In this document: positions 50,879-59,443 of the stretch, one piece after another
Layout: each line of letters opens with the position of its first letter
Numbering within the stretch: position 1 is the first letter of the stretch
Assembly: GCA_015075185.1 (NCBI GenBank)
Contig: JABTUW010000008.1
Location: 62,001 to 126,000, forward strand
From: Anaerolineales bacterium
Lineage (GTDB): Bacteria; Chloroflexota; Anaerolineae; 4572-78; J111
DNA length: 64,000 bases
Reading direction: 5' to 3'
Notes under the pieces: generated by a model
What the model was told of the DNA's origin: nothing
The model's database searches: none
Seen by the model: only the letters and a program-made list of their open reading frames with translations
Position numbers and translations under genes: made by a program

Positions 50879-53029
50879 CTACTTAAAGAAAACCCAGAGG
50901 ACCACAATCAGCAAAACCACCATAACCCCCGCGGCAATGGGTACATCGTTGCAGGCGAGGGGCAAGGTAATGCCGCCCAATTCGGTCAACGTACAACTGG
51001 GGGTTTCAGATACAGCCGGACGGAAATCGCTGGCTGCGGAAGTTTGGCCACACAGGACAAAGACTTGGTTACTTCGAGCGGGGTCAGCAGGTTGGCCATC
51101 TTTGCCAGCTTCCAGGTAATAACTTACGCCATACTCGACATTCGGATCGTTGCCGGCATCGGCCGGACAAAAGATGGAACTGAGATGTTCGGCTTCGCTA
51201 ATCCGCGCTTCGGCTTGCGCAGCGCCGGCCTGAGCGCCAATAATTTCGGTGGGCAGTCTACTACACCGTTCCGAAGCGCGGCAAATAGTAGCTGCTCCGG
51301 CGGGTTCATCGCTGATCTCTCCCGGCGAGGCTCGTTGCACCAATTGCCAGTCGCCGTTGGTTTCGCCACACAGCCAGCCCTCAATCAGACATTGGGTGAC
51401 TCGCTGCCGCTTGTAAAGATCGGCGTTGAAAGAAATTTCGTTAACCTGGGGATCGTAGTGCCGCCATTCTGCTTGAATCGTGCCTGGCAGAACAGCCGAT
51501 GAAAATGAGGCATTGGCGTCAGTGGCTGCCACTGGAGCGCCACTGGCCAGAATTATGTCCAGTTCAAATTCACTCCCGGCGCGCGGCACCACATCAACGT
51601 AAACAGTGGCCGGAATGGAACAAGAGCCATTGTCGGCGTACAGCGTAATCACATTGCGGCCCAATATTTTGGCCGGAAAAGAGAAACGACCATTTTGATC
51701 CTGGGTAGAAACTGTTTGGGTCCCACCACTTGGGTCTTCAAAGACAATGTCAAAGTTGGTCGCATTGATGATACTATAATCCAGAGTCACATTTTGACCC
51801 ACTTCGGCCTTGACACTGATGGGATTGGTGGGCCGGTAAACGTTGCCGACGCCCAAAATTTCAAAGCGGTTGATCACCGGCGCACCATAAATACCAAAGG
51901 CGCAATCACGGACTACTTCCATCGTGACCCCCATGATCGGCCCAAAAAAGACACCATGCGGGTTGCGCATCCGCCAGTAACTTTGATGAATGCCTGGTGT
52001 GACCGGCGTGACCAGTTGGACTTCAACTACGGCCACCTGATTAGGCTTACCCTCCGGCACAATCAAACGGTTGGCATCTATTAACGTGTTGCGGCGAGGA
52101 GGTTCCCCAGGGAAGGTTGACTCAAAGGCCACGCCGCCAGATCCCATCGAACGGCCGCCATAAAAAGTCAACTCGTAGCCCGGTCCCCAGGTACAGGTTC
52201 CCACATTCTGCAAGCGCCAGGCCCGGAAAACAGTCGTTCCACCCACCACTTTAGCCGCAATAGCGTCATCTTCGGTGATGACGACCCGCCGGCTGGTATC
52301 CGAGGCGTAGGGGCCTAGATATTCGGCAGCATCACACACCGGGGGGCTGACATTCAGCAAAGGTGACTGCAGCGGGCCAGGCGGCACGCCCGGAATGGGC
52401 GGGGGCGGTGGATAATGGGGAATGGGGGTAGCGGTAGGTTGCGGCGTAGAAGTGGCCACAACCTGGACGATAGCAGCATCTTCTTCAGTCGTCTGAAACT
52501 CAGCGCTTTCTCCACTAGGAGCAACCGACAGCGGCGTAGGCGGAACAGCCGTCGGCTGCACCTGGCTGCTTGATTGAATCGGCACGGGCAGAACAGCCGG
52601 AGGCGCCAGCGAAACAATGGCATCAGGAATAACTTCATAGGTTCTAGCCAGTTGGATGGATGGATTATTCCCGGTATAAGATCTGATGGTAATCGTGTGT
52701 GTACCGACTTCCGTTGGCCTCCACTCTTGCAGCAGATTGCCGCCTTCAGGAATATCAGAGCGCAGTAGCTCATCGGTAGCAGCATTTGGTTTTCTAACCC
52801 ATAGTTCCACACGCGAAACATCGTCGCCAAATCGTCCACTCTGGATCTGTACCGGTGCGCCCAGCAGTACCGTCGTATTATTGGCCGGCGCAAAAATATC
52901 GGGTGGAGTAGGAGTGGCTGTCTCGCCGCCCAGGTCAAGCCAATTGCAGGCAGTCAGGAGTAGAGCCACCGTTGTCAGGGCCAATAATCGAGCTGCAATT
53001 GTTTTGTGCCGAAAGAAATGTTTAACCAC
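50879..53029 (-). CDS. Envelope lipoprotein with Ig-like and NBR1-like domains
   Basis: 716 residues from GTG 53029, 7 nt after AGGAG; the open frame upstream to 53164 has no such site. Lipobox LLTAC gives a lipidated Cys28. Ig-like domain about 40-135 (VSRVELWVRK), Pro-rich linker, NBR1-type four-tryptophan domain about 250-372 (FRAWRLQNVGTCTWGPGYEL ... YWRMRNP), further beta domains, and a C-terminal helix (about 693-716) that could act as a second anchor. A surface-exposed role is inferred. Confidence 0.85.
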   Translation of the reverse strand: MVKHFFRHKTIAARLLALTTVALLLTACNWLDLGGETATPTPPDIFAPANNTTVLLGAPVQIQSGRFGDDVSRVELWVRKPNAATDELLRSDIPEGGNLLQEWRPTEVGTHTITIRSYTGNNPSIQLARTYEVIPDAIVSLAPPAVLPVPIQSSSQVQPTAVPPTPLSVAPSGESAEFQTTEEDAAIVQVVATSTPQPTATPIPHYPPPPPIPGVPPGPLQSPLLNVSPPVCDAAEYLGPYASDTSRRVVITEDDAIAAKVVGGTTVFRAWRLQNVGTCTWGPGYELTFYGGRSMGSGGVAFESTFPGEPPRRNTLIDANRLIVPEGKPNQVAVVEVQLVTPVTPGIHQSYWRMRNPHGVFFGPIMGVTMEVVRDCAFGIYGAPVINRFEILGVGNVYRPTNPISVKAEVGQNVTLDYSIINATNFDIVFEDPSGGTQTVSTQDQNGRFSFPAKILGRNVITLYADNGSCSIPATVYVDVVPRAGSEFELDIILASGAPVAATDANASFSSAVLPGTIQAEWRHYDPQVNEISFNADLYKRQRVTQCLIEGWLCGETNGDWQLVQRASPGEISDEPAGAATICRASERCSRLPTEIIGAQAGAAQAEARISEAEHLSSIFCPADAGNDPNVEYGVSYYLEAGKDGQPADPARSNQVFVLCGQTSAASDFRPAVSETPSCTLTELGGITLPLACNDVPIAAGVMVVLLIVVLWVFFK

Positions 53030-53085
53030 TTCATCTCTCCTTAACGACCGCCGACGACAGGCCACTGACCGCCGCCAATCTGGTT

Positions 53086-53113
53086 CCTGCTCTCCTTTTG
53101 AAAGGAGAGCAGG
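53086..53113. repeat. Perfect palindromic hairpin in a larger inverted repeat
   Basis: CCTGCTCTCCTTT pairs exactly with AAAGGAGAGCAGG across a 2-nt centre. It is nested within CCGCC/GGCGG-rich arms (about 53048-53078 and 53119-53140), forming a REP-like structure. It may end the transcript of the upstream lipoprotein gene at 53145, but no T-run is present. Confidence 0.7.
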
Positions 53114-53144
53114 TGCAGTCGGCGGTCGGCAGTCCGCGGTCATT

Positions 53145-53561
53145 TTACTGCACATCAAAACCAATAGAATTCGAGCTGGCAGGCATGCCCTGTTTATTGT
53201 ATCCTATGACTTTAATCACATAATGTCCCGCTTGTTTGGGAGTAAACATCTGGGAAGTGATAAAGTTTGTCTGCCGGAATGCCGCTGCGTCGGAGCGAAC
53301 CAGAACCTCCTGATTGGTTGGCAAGGTAACGTAGAGGTCTACATGTGACACTCCATCTTGGGCCTCTGTGCGAGATTTGACCTCGATGGATTTGTTTAAG
53401 GGCAACGGGCCATCTGGAGCGCGTACCAACAACTCAGTTTTAATGTCGGCCAAAGGCCCCGTTTGCGTTGCGTTTGACCCGCAGGCGGCGATGAAGCCCA
53501 TGCTCAACAACAATAAAGATAAAATGACTCCCAAATTCAGACCGGCGTATCTCTTGGCCAT
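53145..53561 (-). CDS. Small Ig-like lipoprotein
   Basis: 138 residues from ATG 53561, which follows CGGAGTCG; an in-frame start at 53624 would put 21 polar residues before the signal. Signal helix with lipobox FIAAC, then a single Ig-like domain (VSHVDLYVTLPTNQEVLVRS ... HYVIKVIGYNKQG). The domain resembles the Ig domain of the larger lipoprotein downstream and that of the FHA protein at 47795. It is the first gene of this minus-strand envelope group. Confidence 0.78.
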   Translation of the reverse strand: MAKRYAGLNLGVILSLLLLSMGFIAACGSNATQTGPLADIKTELLVRAPDGPLPLNKSIEVKSRTEAQDGVSHVDLYVTLPTNQEVLVRSDAAAFRQTNFITSQMFTPKQAGHYVIKVIGYNKQGMPASSNSIGFDVQ

Positions 53562-53812
53562 GTCCGGCGACTCCGTGAATAACCATTTTTCATTACAATA
53601 TGTAAACTCAATATGTAAAGTCAATTATAACATAACATGCCTAAATTGGGTAGTTATTCCCCTTGAATTTTCAGCCTGTTATTTATTCGACAAGGAGTCG
53701 CTATTTTCTGGAGAGTCGGCCAAGCGCCGGTTTGGCGTGGGATTTTTAACGTGTGATTTTTAGGCATTTTTAATCTAAGTATGCTATGATGAGGTGTCAC
53801 AAACTATAATCA

Positions 53813-54463
53813 ATGAAGGCTTTAACGGTGGCAGCGTATAATAGCGTGCAAGAGAAGAAATTTCTTGAGCAAGATCCAACTGAAAATGCGCTCATTCAAC
53901 GCTGGCAGCGGGGCGAGGCCGACGCCTTTGATGAGTTGTACACCCGTCATGCCCCGGCCATTTATCGGTTAGGCTGGGCGATGTTGCAACAAAGCCAATC
54001 GGCTGAAGATGTGGTGCAGGAAACATTTCTGCGTGCTCATAAGGCCCGCCAACGCTTTGATCCCAGCCGAGCCAGCTTTGGAACATGGCTTTACCAGATT
54101 GCCTTGAACTACTGCCGTAGTCACCTGCGTCGCAAACACTTGCTAACTATCCCCTGGCTGCGGCAAACTGAGGAAACGCCAGACCTGCCCGATTTCCGGC
54201 CGGGGCCGGAAAGCAGCGCCCTGAGGGGTGAATACCGGCACATTCTGTGGGAAGCAGTTCAGAATTTGAGCGCACCGTTACGTGAGGTGATTACATTGCA
54301 CTATTATATGGAACTGCCTGCCGTTGAAATTGCGGTAATGCTTAACTGTCCAGAAGGGACAATCTACTCTCGGCTGCATAATGCCCGCCGCCGCCTGGCC
54401 GAGACTTTGGCCGATAAGGGCCTGACCACGCCAGAGATGCTTGAGGCCCAAAATGCCCACTAA
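53813..54463 (+). CDS. ECF-type RNA polymerase sigma factor
   Basis: 216 residues. Region 2: DAFDELYTRHAPAIYRLGWA, AEDVVQETFLRAHKAR and FGTWLYQIALNYCRSHLRRK. Region 4: LREVITLHYYMELPAVEIAV and PEGTIYSRLHNARRRLAE. A canonical ECF factor, unlike the divergent one at 27755. Its end overlaps the anti-sigma gene by 11 nt, so the pair is co-translated. ATG 53813. Confidence 0.95.
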   Translation: MKALTVAAYNSVQEKKFLEQDPTENALIQRWQRGEADAFDELYTRHAPAIYRLGWAMLQQSQSAEDVVQETFLRAHKARQRFDPSRASFGTWLYQIALNYCRSHLRRKHLLTIPWLRQTEETPDLPDFRPGPESSALRGEYRHILWEAVQNLSAPLREVITLHYYMELPAVEIAVMLNCPEGTIYSRLHNARRRLAETLADKGLTTPEMLEAQNAH

Positions 54464-55958
54464 TCATGTGACCTCTTTGCTCGAAGGCTACCTGGACAAT
54501 CGTCTTTCGCCAGAGGAACGCCGTTCGGTTGAGACGCACCTGGCGCTTTGCCAGCCTTGTAGGGAGCGGCTCCACATCGCCCGCCGCCTGGTTGATGAGT
54601 TAAAACCGACGATGCTGGCAGCCCTTGGACAACCTGCCCTGCCGCCAGCGCTGCGGCAGCGCGTTCGCCAGGCAGCTAATACCCCCCAGCCCTGGTCTTT
54701 CAACTGGACTTTTCCTGGTCGGGTTCTGAATACTGTTGGAACAGTGGCTGTAATTGCGCTACTTGCTTTTGGCGTCTGGACGGTTATTCGAGGACAACTT
54801 CTTGGGGCCGACAGTTCGTTCGAAATCGTCTCGTCAAGCCCAAGTTCGGATGGCACTGCCGAGCAAATTGTAGCGGCGACTCCCACTCTCACCCCACTGT
54901 CCAGTATTATCCCTGCGCCAACCTTAACCAAATCCTCTGTCGGCGATACTCTGGAAAAAGTGACCTCGACACCCAGAACTGCAGATACTTCTGAAAACGG
55001 GCTGGAAGCGCAAAACATACCCTTGTCCCAGCCAGAAAGTGTGCCAATAAGCCCACCGCAGCCAGCCCCAGCACCAACCCACACGCCTGAACCCCCCACT
55101 GGAACAATTGCCTTTGCCTATTTTAATCAAGCTCCCGGCCGGCAGGTTTATGAAACGCACTTGATCAACGCAGACGGGACTAATCCTCGCCTCTTTCCCC
55201 TGGATGGCGTCTCGGAACCAGCTCTGCGTTTTGCCGATGGGGAGTATCAACTGGCCTATCGTGCCTATCACAAACCGACCAGCCCGCGCTCGTTGTTAAG
55301 TGGGGATGTGGAAGGGAAAGTTTCTTACCGTGTCGGCGGTTTTTTTGAAGACGCCCAGCCCGATTGGTCACCCAAGGAATACCGGCTGATCTATGCCTCG
55401 CAGCGAGAGGTAGATCGGCGCTGGCGGTTATATACGTCGTGGGGGGATGGTGAAAAGGAGATCAATCTACGCCGCGAGGGCGAGTCGCCTACCTTTGCCC
55501 CTGATGGTTTTCATTTTGCCTTTATCACCTGCGACAATACCGGCAATCGCTGCGGAATCTGGGTGGGCGATCTGGGAAACAGTGAGTATGGCTCCCAGCC
55601 GATTCTGGAAAACAGACTTGCCCAATCGCCGGATTGGTCGCCTGTTTCCGCAGAAATTGCTTACATGGCCAACCCTGGGGGCAACTGGGATCTTTATGTT
55701 GTGGACAGCAATGGGGAGAACGTTCGCCGCTTGACCGACGACCCGGCCATTGATGGGCTGCCGGCCTGGTCGCCTGATGGAAAGTGGCTGGCTTTTCTAT
55801 CGAACCGGGAAGGGAGCTGGGGGATATGGCTGCTGCATGTGGCTACCGGGGAAACGCGCCGTGTCTTTAGCTTCGATGGGGGGGTCTTCACCCCGCCTAA
55901 CGAACCTCCCTACGGGCAGCGCGATTGGTATGACGAGCAGTTAAGCTGGAGTGAGTAG
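54453..55958 (+). CDS. Membrane anti-sigma factor fused to a TolB-like beta-propeller
   Basis: 501 residues from ATG 54453 (GAGG just upstream; overlaps the sigma stop). A zf-HC2 domain, with EGYLDNRLSPEERR and HLALCQPCRERL (H-x3-C-x2-C), is followed by one membrane helix (about 90-112) and a Thr/Pro-rich linker. The outside part is built of PD40/TolB-type blades (YQLAYRAYHKP, DWSPKEYRLIYASQ, SPDWSPVSAEIAYMANPGG, PAWSPDGKWLAFLSNREG). It likely holds the sigma factor at the membrane and releases it upon an outside signal sensed by the propeller. Confidence 0.92.
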   Translation: MPTNHVTSLLEGYLDNRLSPEERRSVETHLALCQPCRERLHIARRLVDELKPTMLAALGQPALPPALRQRVRQAANTPQPWSFNWTFPGRVLNTVGTVAVIALLAFGVWTVIRGQLLGADSSFEIVSSSPSSDGTAEQIVAATPTLTPLSSIIPAPTLTKSSVGDTLEKVTSTPRTADTSENGLEAQNIPLSQPESVPISPPQPAPAPTHTPEPPTGTIAFAYFNQAPGRQVYETHLINADGTNPRLFPLDGVSEPALRFADGEYQLAYRAYHKPTSPRSLLSGDVEGKVSYRVGGFFEDAQPDWSPKEYRLIYASQREVDRRWRLYTSWGDGEKEINLRREGESPTFAPDGFHFAFITCDNTGNRCGIWVGDLGNSEYGSQPILENRLAQSPDWSPVSAEIAYMANPGGNWDLYVVDSNGENVRRLTDDPAIDGLPAWSPDGKWLAFLSNREGSWGIWLLHVATGETRRVFSFDGGVFTPPNEPPYGQRDWYDEQLSWSE

Positions 55959-55977
55959 GAAACTGGTAGATAGAGGC

Positions 55978-56021
55978 ATAGTGGATGGTGGACAGCAATT
56001 ATTTTGCTCGCTATCCACTAT
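55978..56021. repeat. Hairpin between convergent genes
   Basis: ATAGTGGAT (55978-55986) pairs with ATCCACTAT (56013-56021), and an inner AGCAA/TTGCT pair closes the loop. It lies between the anti-sigma and DinB-like genes and overlaps the stop of the latter. No T-run is present. Confidence 0.55.
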
Positions 56022-56512
56022 CTTCTATCCGCCTGCTTGTGCCACCGCTCCAAATCGGGCAAGTGCTCGGCGTAATGCTCCCAGGTTTCTTCGGCGATGG
56101 TCCGCTGCACGATGGCTGCGCTCAAACGCGGCGGCGGCAGTTCTTTGATGGCAGCCAGCAGCGCCTCATGAGCCTGCCGGAAATCTTCCTCTACCTCAGA
56201 CCAGCTCCACTCTTGCCGCTCGTAATAAGACTCTCGATTCAGCGCCTCGACATCGGGGCTGGCTTTGAGGGGCAGGTCTGTTTGGTGTGACTCGTTGAGC
56301 AGGGAAGCGCAGCGCCATTCCCAGGCGGCGATATGGGCCAGGGTATCCTTCACCGACCAGCCGTTGGCTAATATTGGCTCAATCAGAGTCGTGACGGGCA
56401 CACTCCGATAAAGGCGCACCAGTTGCGCATAACCCCGCTCGATTTTTTCAAGAGTGGCGTCGAGGGAAATCTCCATTGATCCTCGCTGATCATTCATTCC
56501 CGTTGGTAACAT
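56018..56512 (-). CDS. DinB/DfsB-like four-helix protein
   Basis: 164 residues from ATG 56512, whose start overlaps the mrp stop (TAATG); a downstream ATG at 56476 after GAGG is an alternative. Helical, with the conserved DTLAHIAAWEWRCA near the end of helix 2 and HYAEHLPDLERWH near the C-terminus, as in ClbS/DfsB-type DinB-superfamily proteins. Some members protect against colibactin-like toxins or act in thiol-dependent detoxification. The role here is unknown. Confidence 0.78.
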   Translation of the reverse strand: MLPTGMNDQRGSMEISLDATLEKIERGYAQLVRLYRSVPVTTLIEPILANGWSVKDTLAHIAAWEWRCASLLNESHQTDLPLKASPDVEALNRESYYERQEWSWSEVEEDFRQAHEALLAAIKELPPPRLSAAIVQRTIAEETWEHYAEHLPDLERWHKQADRR

Positions 56513-57606
56513 TAACTCAAGATCGAAAGAGTCGGGTCGGCCTGGAACTGGCGCGGGGTGCGTAATAAGTTCTGGACGCTGACCGCTGCGGCGACTTTTT
56601 GCGCCACTCCACGAATAGCCTGCGCCGCCGCCGATTCAGGCGCGCGGACAACGATGGGGTTGCCCTCATCGCCACCCATCCGCACCTGCGGTTCGAGTGG
56701 CACTTCGCCCAAAAAGTCAACCCCCACTTCTTTGGCCATGGCCACGCCGCCACCGTGCCCAAAGATATCGTAGCGGTTGCCGGTATCAGGCGCCACGAAG
56801 TAGCTCATATTCTCAATCACGCCCAAAATTGGCACATTTAGCTGCTGGAACATGGCCACCCCGCGCACTACGTCGCTCAAAGCGACCTGTTGGGGCGTGG
56901 TGACAATCACTACGCCGGTCAGGCTCAGGCTCTGGGCCAGGCTTAAGCTGGCGTCGCCGGTGCCGGGCGGTAAATCCACCACCAGGTAGTCGAGCGTGCC
57001 CCAATCTACATCCTGCAAAAACTGACGCAGAGCATTGTGGATCATCGGGCCGCGCCAGATGACCGGCTGGTTGGGGTCTACCAGAAAGCCCATACTCATA
57101 ATTTTGATGCCGAAAGCTTGAGGGGGGATAATTTTGTTGTTTTGGCCCTTGGGCCGCTCGTTGATGCCCATCATCATGGGGATGTTCGGTCCGTAAACAT
57201 CGGCGTCCAGCAGCCCTACTCTGGCCCCGTCCAGAGCCAAACTAAGCGCCAGGTTAGCCGACATCGTGCTTTTGCCCACTCCCCCTTTGCCGGAAGCGAC
57301 GGCAATAGCATTTTTCACGCCTATGTTCATCTTGCCCATCAAGCGAGCATCGGCGGGTACGTTAGAGTCAAAACTGATATTAACCTTTTCTACGCCGGGG
57401 ATGGCAAACAAGGCGGCCTTGGCGTCGGCTTCCATCTTATGTTTCAGAGGGCAAGCCGGGGTGGTCAGCATAATAGTAAAATTGACCTGGACGTCGTTGA
57501 TGGTTAAATTCTTGACCATGTCAAGGGTAACCAGGTCTTTGTGCAACTCCGGCTCGATGACGTGGCTGAGCGCCTCCATCACCTGAGCTTCAGTAACTTT
57601 TGACAT
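56512..57606 (-). CDS. Mrp/ApbC-type Fe-S cluster carrier ATPase
   Basis: 364 residues. A MIP18/DUF59 domain (about 1-85, with TTPACPLKH) is followed by a P-loop NTPase with ASGKGGVGKSTMSANLALSL, LLDADVYGPNIPMMMG and DYLVVDLPPGTGDASLSLAQ. These proteins carry 4Fe-4S clusters to apoproteins. The usual C-x2-C near the end of the ATPase (…YFVCPxC…) is replaced by YFVAPDTGNRYDIFGHGG, so cluster binding must differ or be absent. It is grouped with sufR and sufCBD. Confidence 0.92.
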   Translation of the reverse strand: MSKVTEAQVMEALSHVIEPELHKDLVTLDMVKNLTINDVQVNFTIMLTTPACPLKHKMEADAKAALFAIPGVEKVNISFDSNVPADARLMGKMNIGVKNAIAVASGKGGVGKSTMSANLALSLALDGARVGLLDADVYGPNIPMMMGINERPKGQNNKIIPPQAFGIKIMSMGFLVDPNQPVIWRGPMIHNALRQFLQDVDWGTLDYLVVDLPPGTGDASLSLAQSLSLTGVVIVTTPQQVALSDVVRGVAMFQQLNVPILGVIENMSYFVAPDTGNRYDIFGHGGGVAMAKEVGVDFLGEVPLEPQVRMGGDEGNPIVVRAPESAAAQAIRGVAQKVAAAVSVQNLLRTPRQFQADPTLSILS

Positions 57607-57634
57607 AGATTTTGCTCCTGATTGTCGTTGATAA

Positions 57635-57663
57635 GTAGGGGCAAGTCACTTACTTGCCCCTAC
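57635..57663. repeat. Perfect inverted repeat between sufR-like gene and mrp
   Basis: GTAGGGGCAAGT pairs with ACTTGCCCCTAC around a 5-nt loop. It sits in the 110-nt gap downstream of the sufR-like gene and could end its transcript. It also has the look of a dispersed palindromic repeat. Confidence 0.7.
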
Positions 57664-57716
57664 CTGGATGTAATTGTAGCGAAGGTAAAGAATGGCGGCA
57701 AATGAGGGGGTACGGC

Positions 57717-58382
57717 TTACTGCTCGGCCTGGGTTTTGGGCCGCACTTCGTAGATACAAGCTCCGTCGCCCTTAACCAGGTGGCCCTTGCGGGTCACTTC
57801 GGCATCGAGCAAAGTTTCAAGTATAGCCTGATCGTGATTGCAGGCTGCGCCGCAGCCGGCGACGACGTTGATGATGGGGCAATTGGCTTCACGCAAGATG
57901 AAAGTACCATTCTGATCCTGCTCCCAACTCGACATGTAGCCGTCGGCTTCGCGAAGTTGCGTCACCTGCTCTAGGCGGGCATCGAGGGTTTTGCCGTTGA
58001 TCTTGTGCCGGTAGTCGCTAATGAGCTGCTCGGACCTCACCCGAAATACGGCATCCACTGCATCGGCGCCGTACAAATCTTTGATCGTCTCCAAAACAGT
58101 GTTGGCCAACTCCTCGTAGCGGCGTGGAAAAAAGGTAGCCGCGGCTTCGCCCAGGTGATAGACAAAGCTGGGCCGGCCCATGCCTCGCTGGACTTCTTTA
58201 TATTCAACTAACTGGTCGCTTTCCAGCTTGGTCAGGTGCCGGCGCACTGCGACTGAGCTGATGCCCAGAATCTCAGCCAGTTGATCCGCCGTCAGTTCTT
58301 TTTCTTCCTTTAAAAGAGTCAAAATGCGGCGGCGAGTCATCGGCATTTGTTTAAAGAGAGAGTTATTTGTACTTCCAATCAT
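57717..58382 (-). CDS. sufR: SufR-type Fe-S transcriptional regulator
   Basis: 221 residues. An N-terminal winged helix (about 10-75, RRRILTLLKEEKELTADQLA and ISSVAVRRHLTKLESDQLVE) is followed by a ligand domain with three conserved cysteines in ANCPIINVV, GAACNHDQAI and GDGACIYEV. This is the pattern of SufR, which binds a 4Fe-4S cluster and represses suf genes when clusters suffice. It is divergent from sufCBD across 283 nt that holds the suf promoter. AACGTAA/TTACGTT words repeated there are possible operators. Confidence 0.85.
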   Translation of the reverse strand: MIGSTNNSLFKQMPMTRRRILTLLKEEKELTADQLAEILGISSVAVRRHLTKLESDQLVEYKEVQRGMGRPSFVYHLGEAAATFFPRRYEELANTVLETIKDLYGADAVDAVFRVRSEQLISDYRHKINGKTLDARLEQVTQLREADGYMSSWEQDQNGTFILREANCPIINVVAGCGAACNHDQAILETLLDAEVTRKGHLVKGDGACIYEVRPKTQAEQ

Positions 58383-58578
58383 CAGGTCAGCTCCGGCTTA
58401 AAAGAATAAAACGTAATAGCCTAAGGAAACAACGCGTTTTTACTTTAACTCTTACGTTTTACGACTTGCACCCGTTTTTTGGGTGTTTACGTTTTACATG
58501 TTAATATTGCCTGCTTTTGTTTACCGATGGCATTGTACCACAACTTTCATAACTTTGCAATATTAAATAACAAAATAG

Positions 58579-58607
58579 TTGACAAAGTCGAATGGCTGTG
58601 CTACAAT
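58579..58607 (+). promoter_or_regulatory. Promoter of the sufCBD operon
   Basis: TTGACA (58579-58584), 17-nt spacer, TACAAT (58602-58607) with an extended -10 TGC before it. It lies 58 nt upstream of sufC. A strong promoter that is likely repressed by the divergent SufR-type protein. Confidence 0.85.
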
Positions 58608-58665
58608 AAGCCCCGCAATCAAAAATATCATTATCCCCCAGATGTAAAGGAGTTTTGAAGTTAAG

Positions 58666-59442
58666 ATGTCCCTGGTAATCAAGGATTTGCGTGTTAGCAT
58701 TGACGAGAAACCAATTTTGAAAGGTTTGAATTTGGAAGTTGGCCTGGGTGAAGTGCATGCGATTATGGGGCCGAATGGCTCCGGCAAGAGCACCTTGGCC
58801 TATGCCCTGGCCGGCCACCCCAAGTACGAGGTGGAGGATGGCGAAGTTTGGATGGACGACGTTAACCTGCTGGAACTGACCCCCGACGAACGGGCCAAGA
58901 TGGGCCTGTTCCTGGCCTTTCAGTACCCTACGGCGATCCCCGGCATCAGCATGGCTAACTTTTTGCGCACGGCGGTCAACGCGGTGAAAGGCGAAAAAAA
59001 CGGCGACGGTAAAACCAAAGGCATTCCCATCACCGAGTTCCGCAAGCTGATGAACGAGAAGATGAACCTGCTCAAGATAGATAAAGAGTTTGCCCGGCGC
59101 TATTTGAACGAAGGCTTTTCCGGCGGTGAGAAGAAACGGGCCGAAATTTTGCAGATGGCCCTGCTTGAGCCGAAGTACGCCATTCTGGATGAGACGGATT
59201 CGGGGTTGGACATTGACGCCCTGAAAGTCGTCTCCGAGGGGGTGAATGCCCTCACCGGGCCTGACCGTTCTTTTATTGTTATCACCCACTACCAGCGGAT
59301 TTTGAATTACGTCAAGCCCGACTTCGTCCACATTCTTTACGACGGCCAGATCATCGAATCCGGCGGGCCGGAATTGGCGGAGCGGCTGGAGCAGGAAGGG
59401 TACGACAACTTAATCAAAGAGAAAGAAATGGAGGCTGCATAA
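58666..59442 (+). CDS. sufC: Fe-S cluster assembly ATPase SufC
   Basis: 258 residues. ABC-type ATPase without membrane domain: Walker [18 protein letters not shown], signature [19 protein letters not shown], Walker [17 protein letters not shown] and the switch His in [10 protein letters not shown]. It binds SufB and SufD and powers cluster assembly on the SufBCD scaffold. One nucleotide separates it from sufB. Confidence 0.98.
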   Translation: MSLVIKDLRVSIDEKPILKGLNLEVGLGEVHAIMGPNGSGKSTLAYALAGHPKYEVEDGEVWMDDVNLLELTPDERAKMGLFLAFQYPTAIPGISMANFLRTAVNAVKGEKNGDGKTKGIPITEFRKLMNEKMNLLKIDKEFARRYLNEGFSGGEKKRAEILQMALLEPKYAILDETDSGLDIDALKVVSEGVNALTGPDRSFIVITHYQRILNYVKPDFVHILYDGQIIESGGPELAERLEQEGYDNLIKEKEMEAA

Positions 59443-59443
59443 C

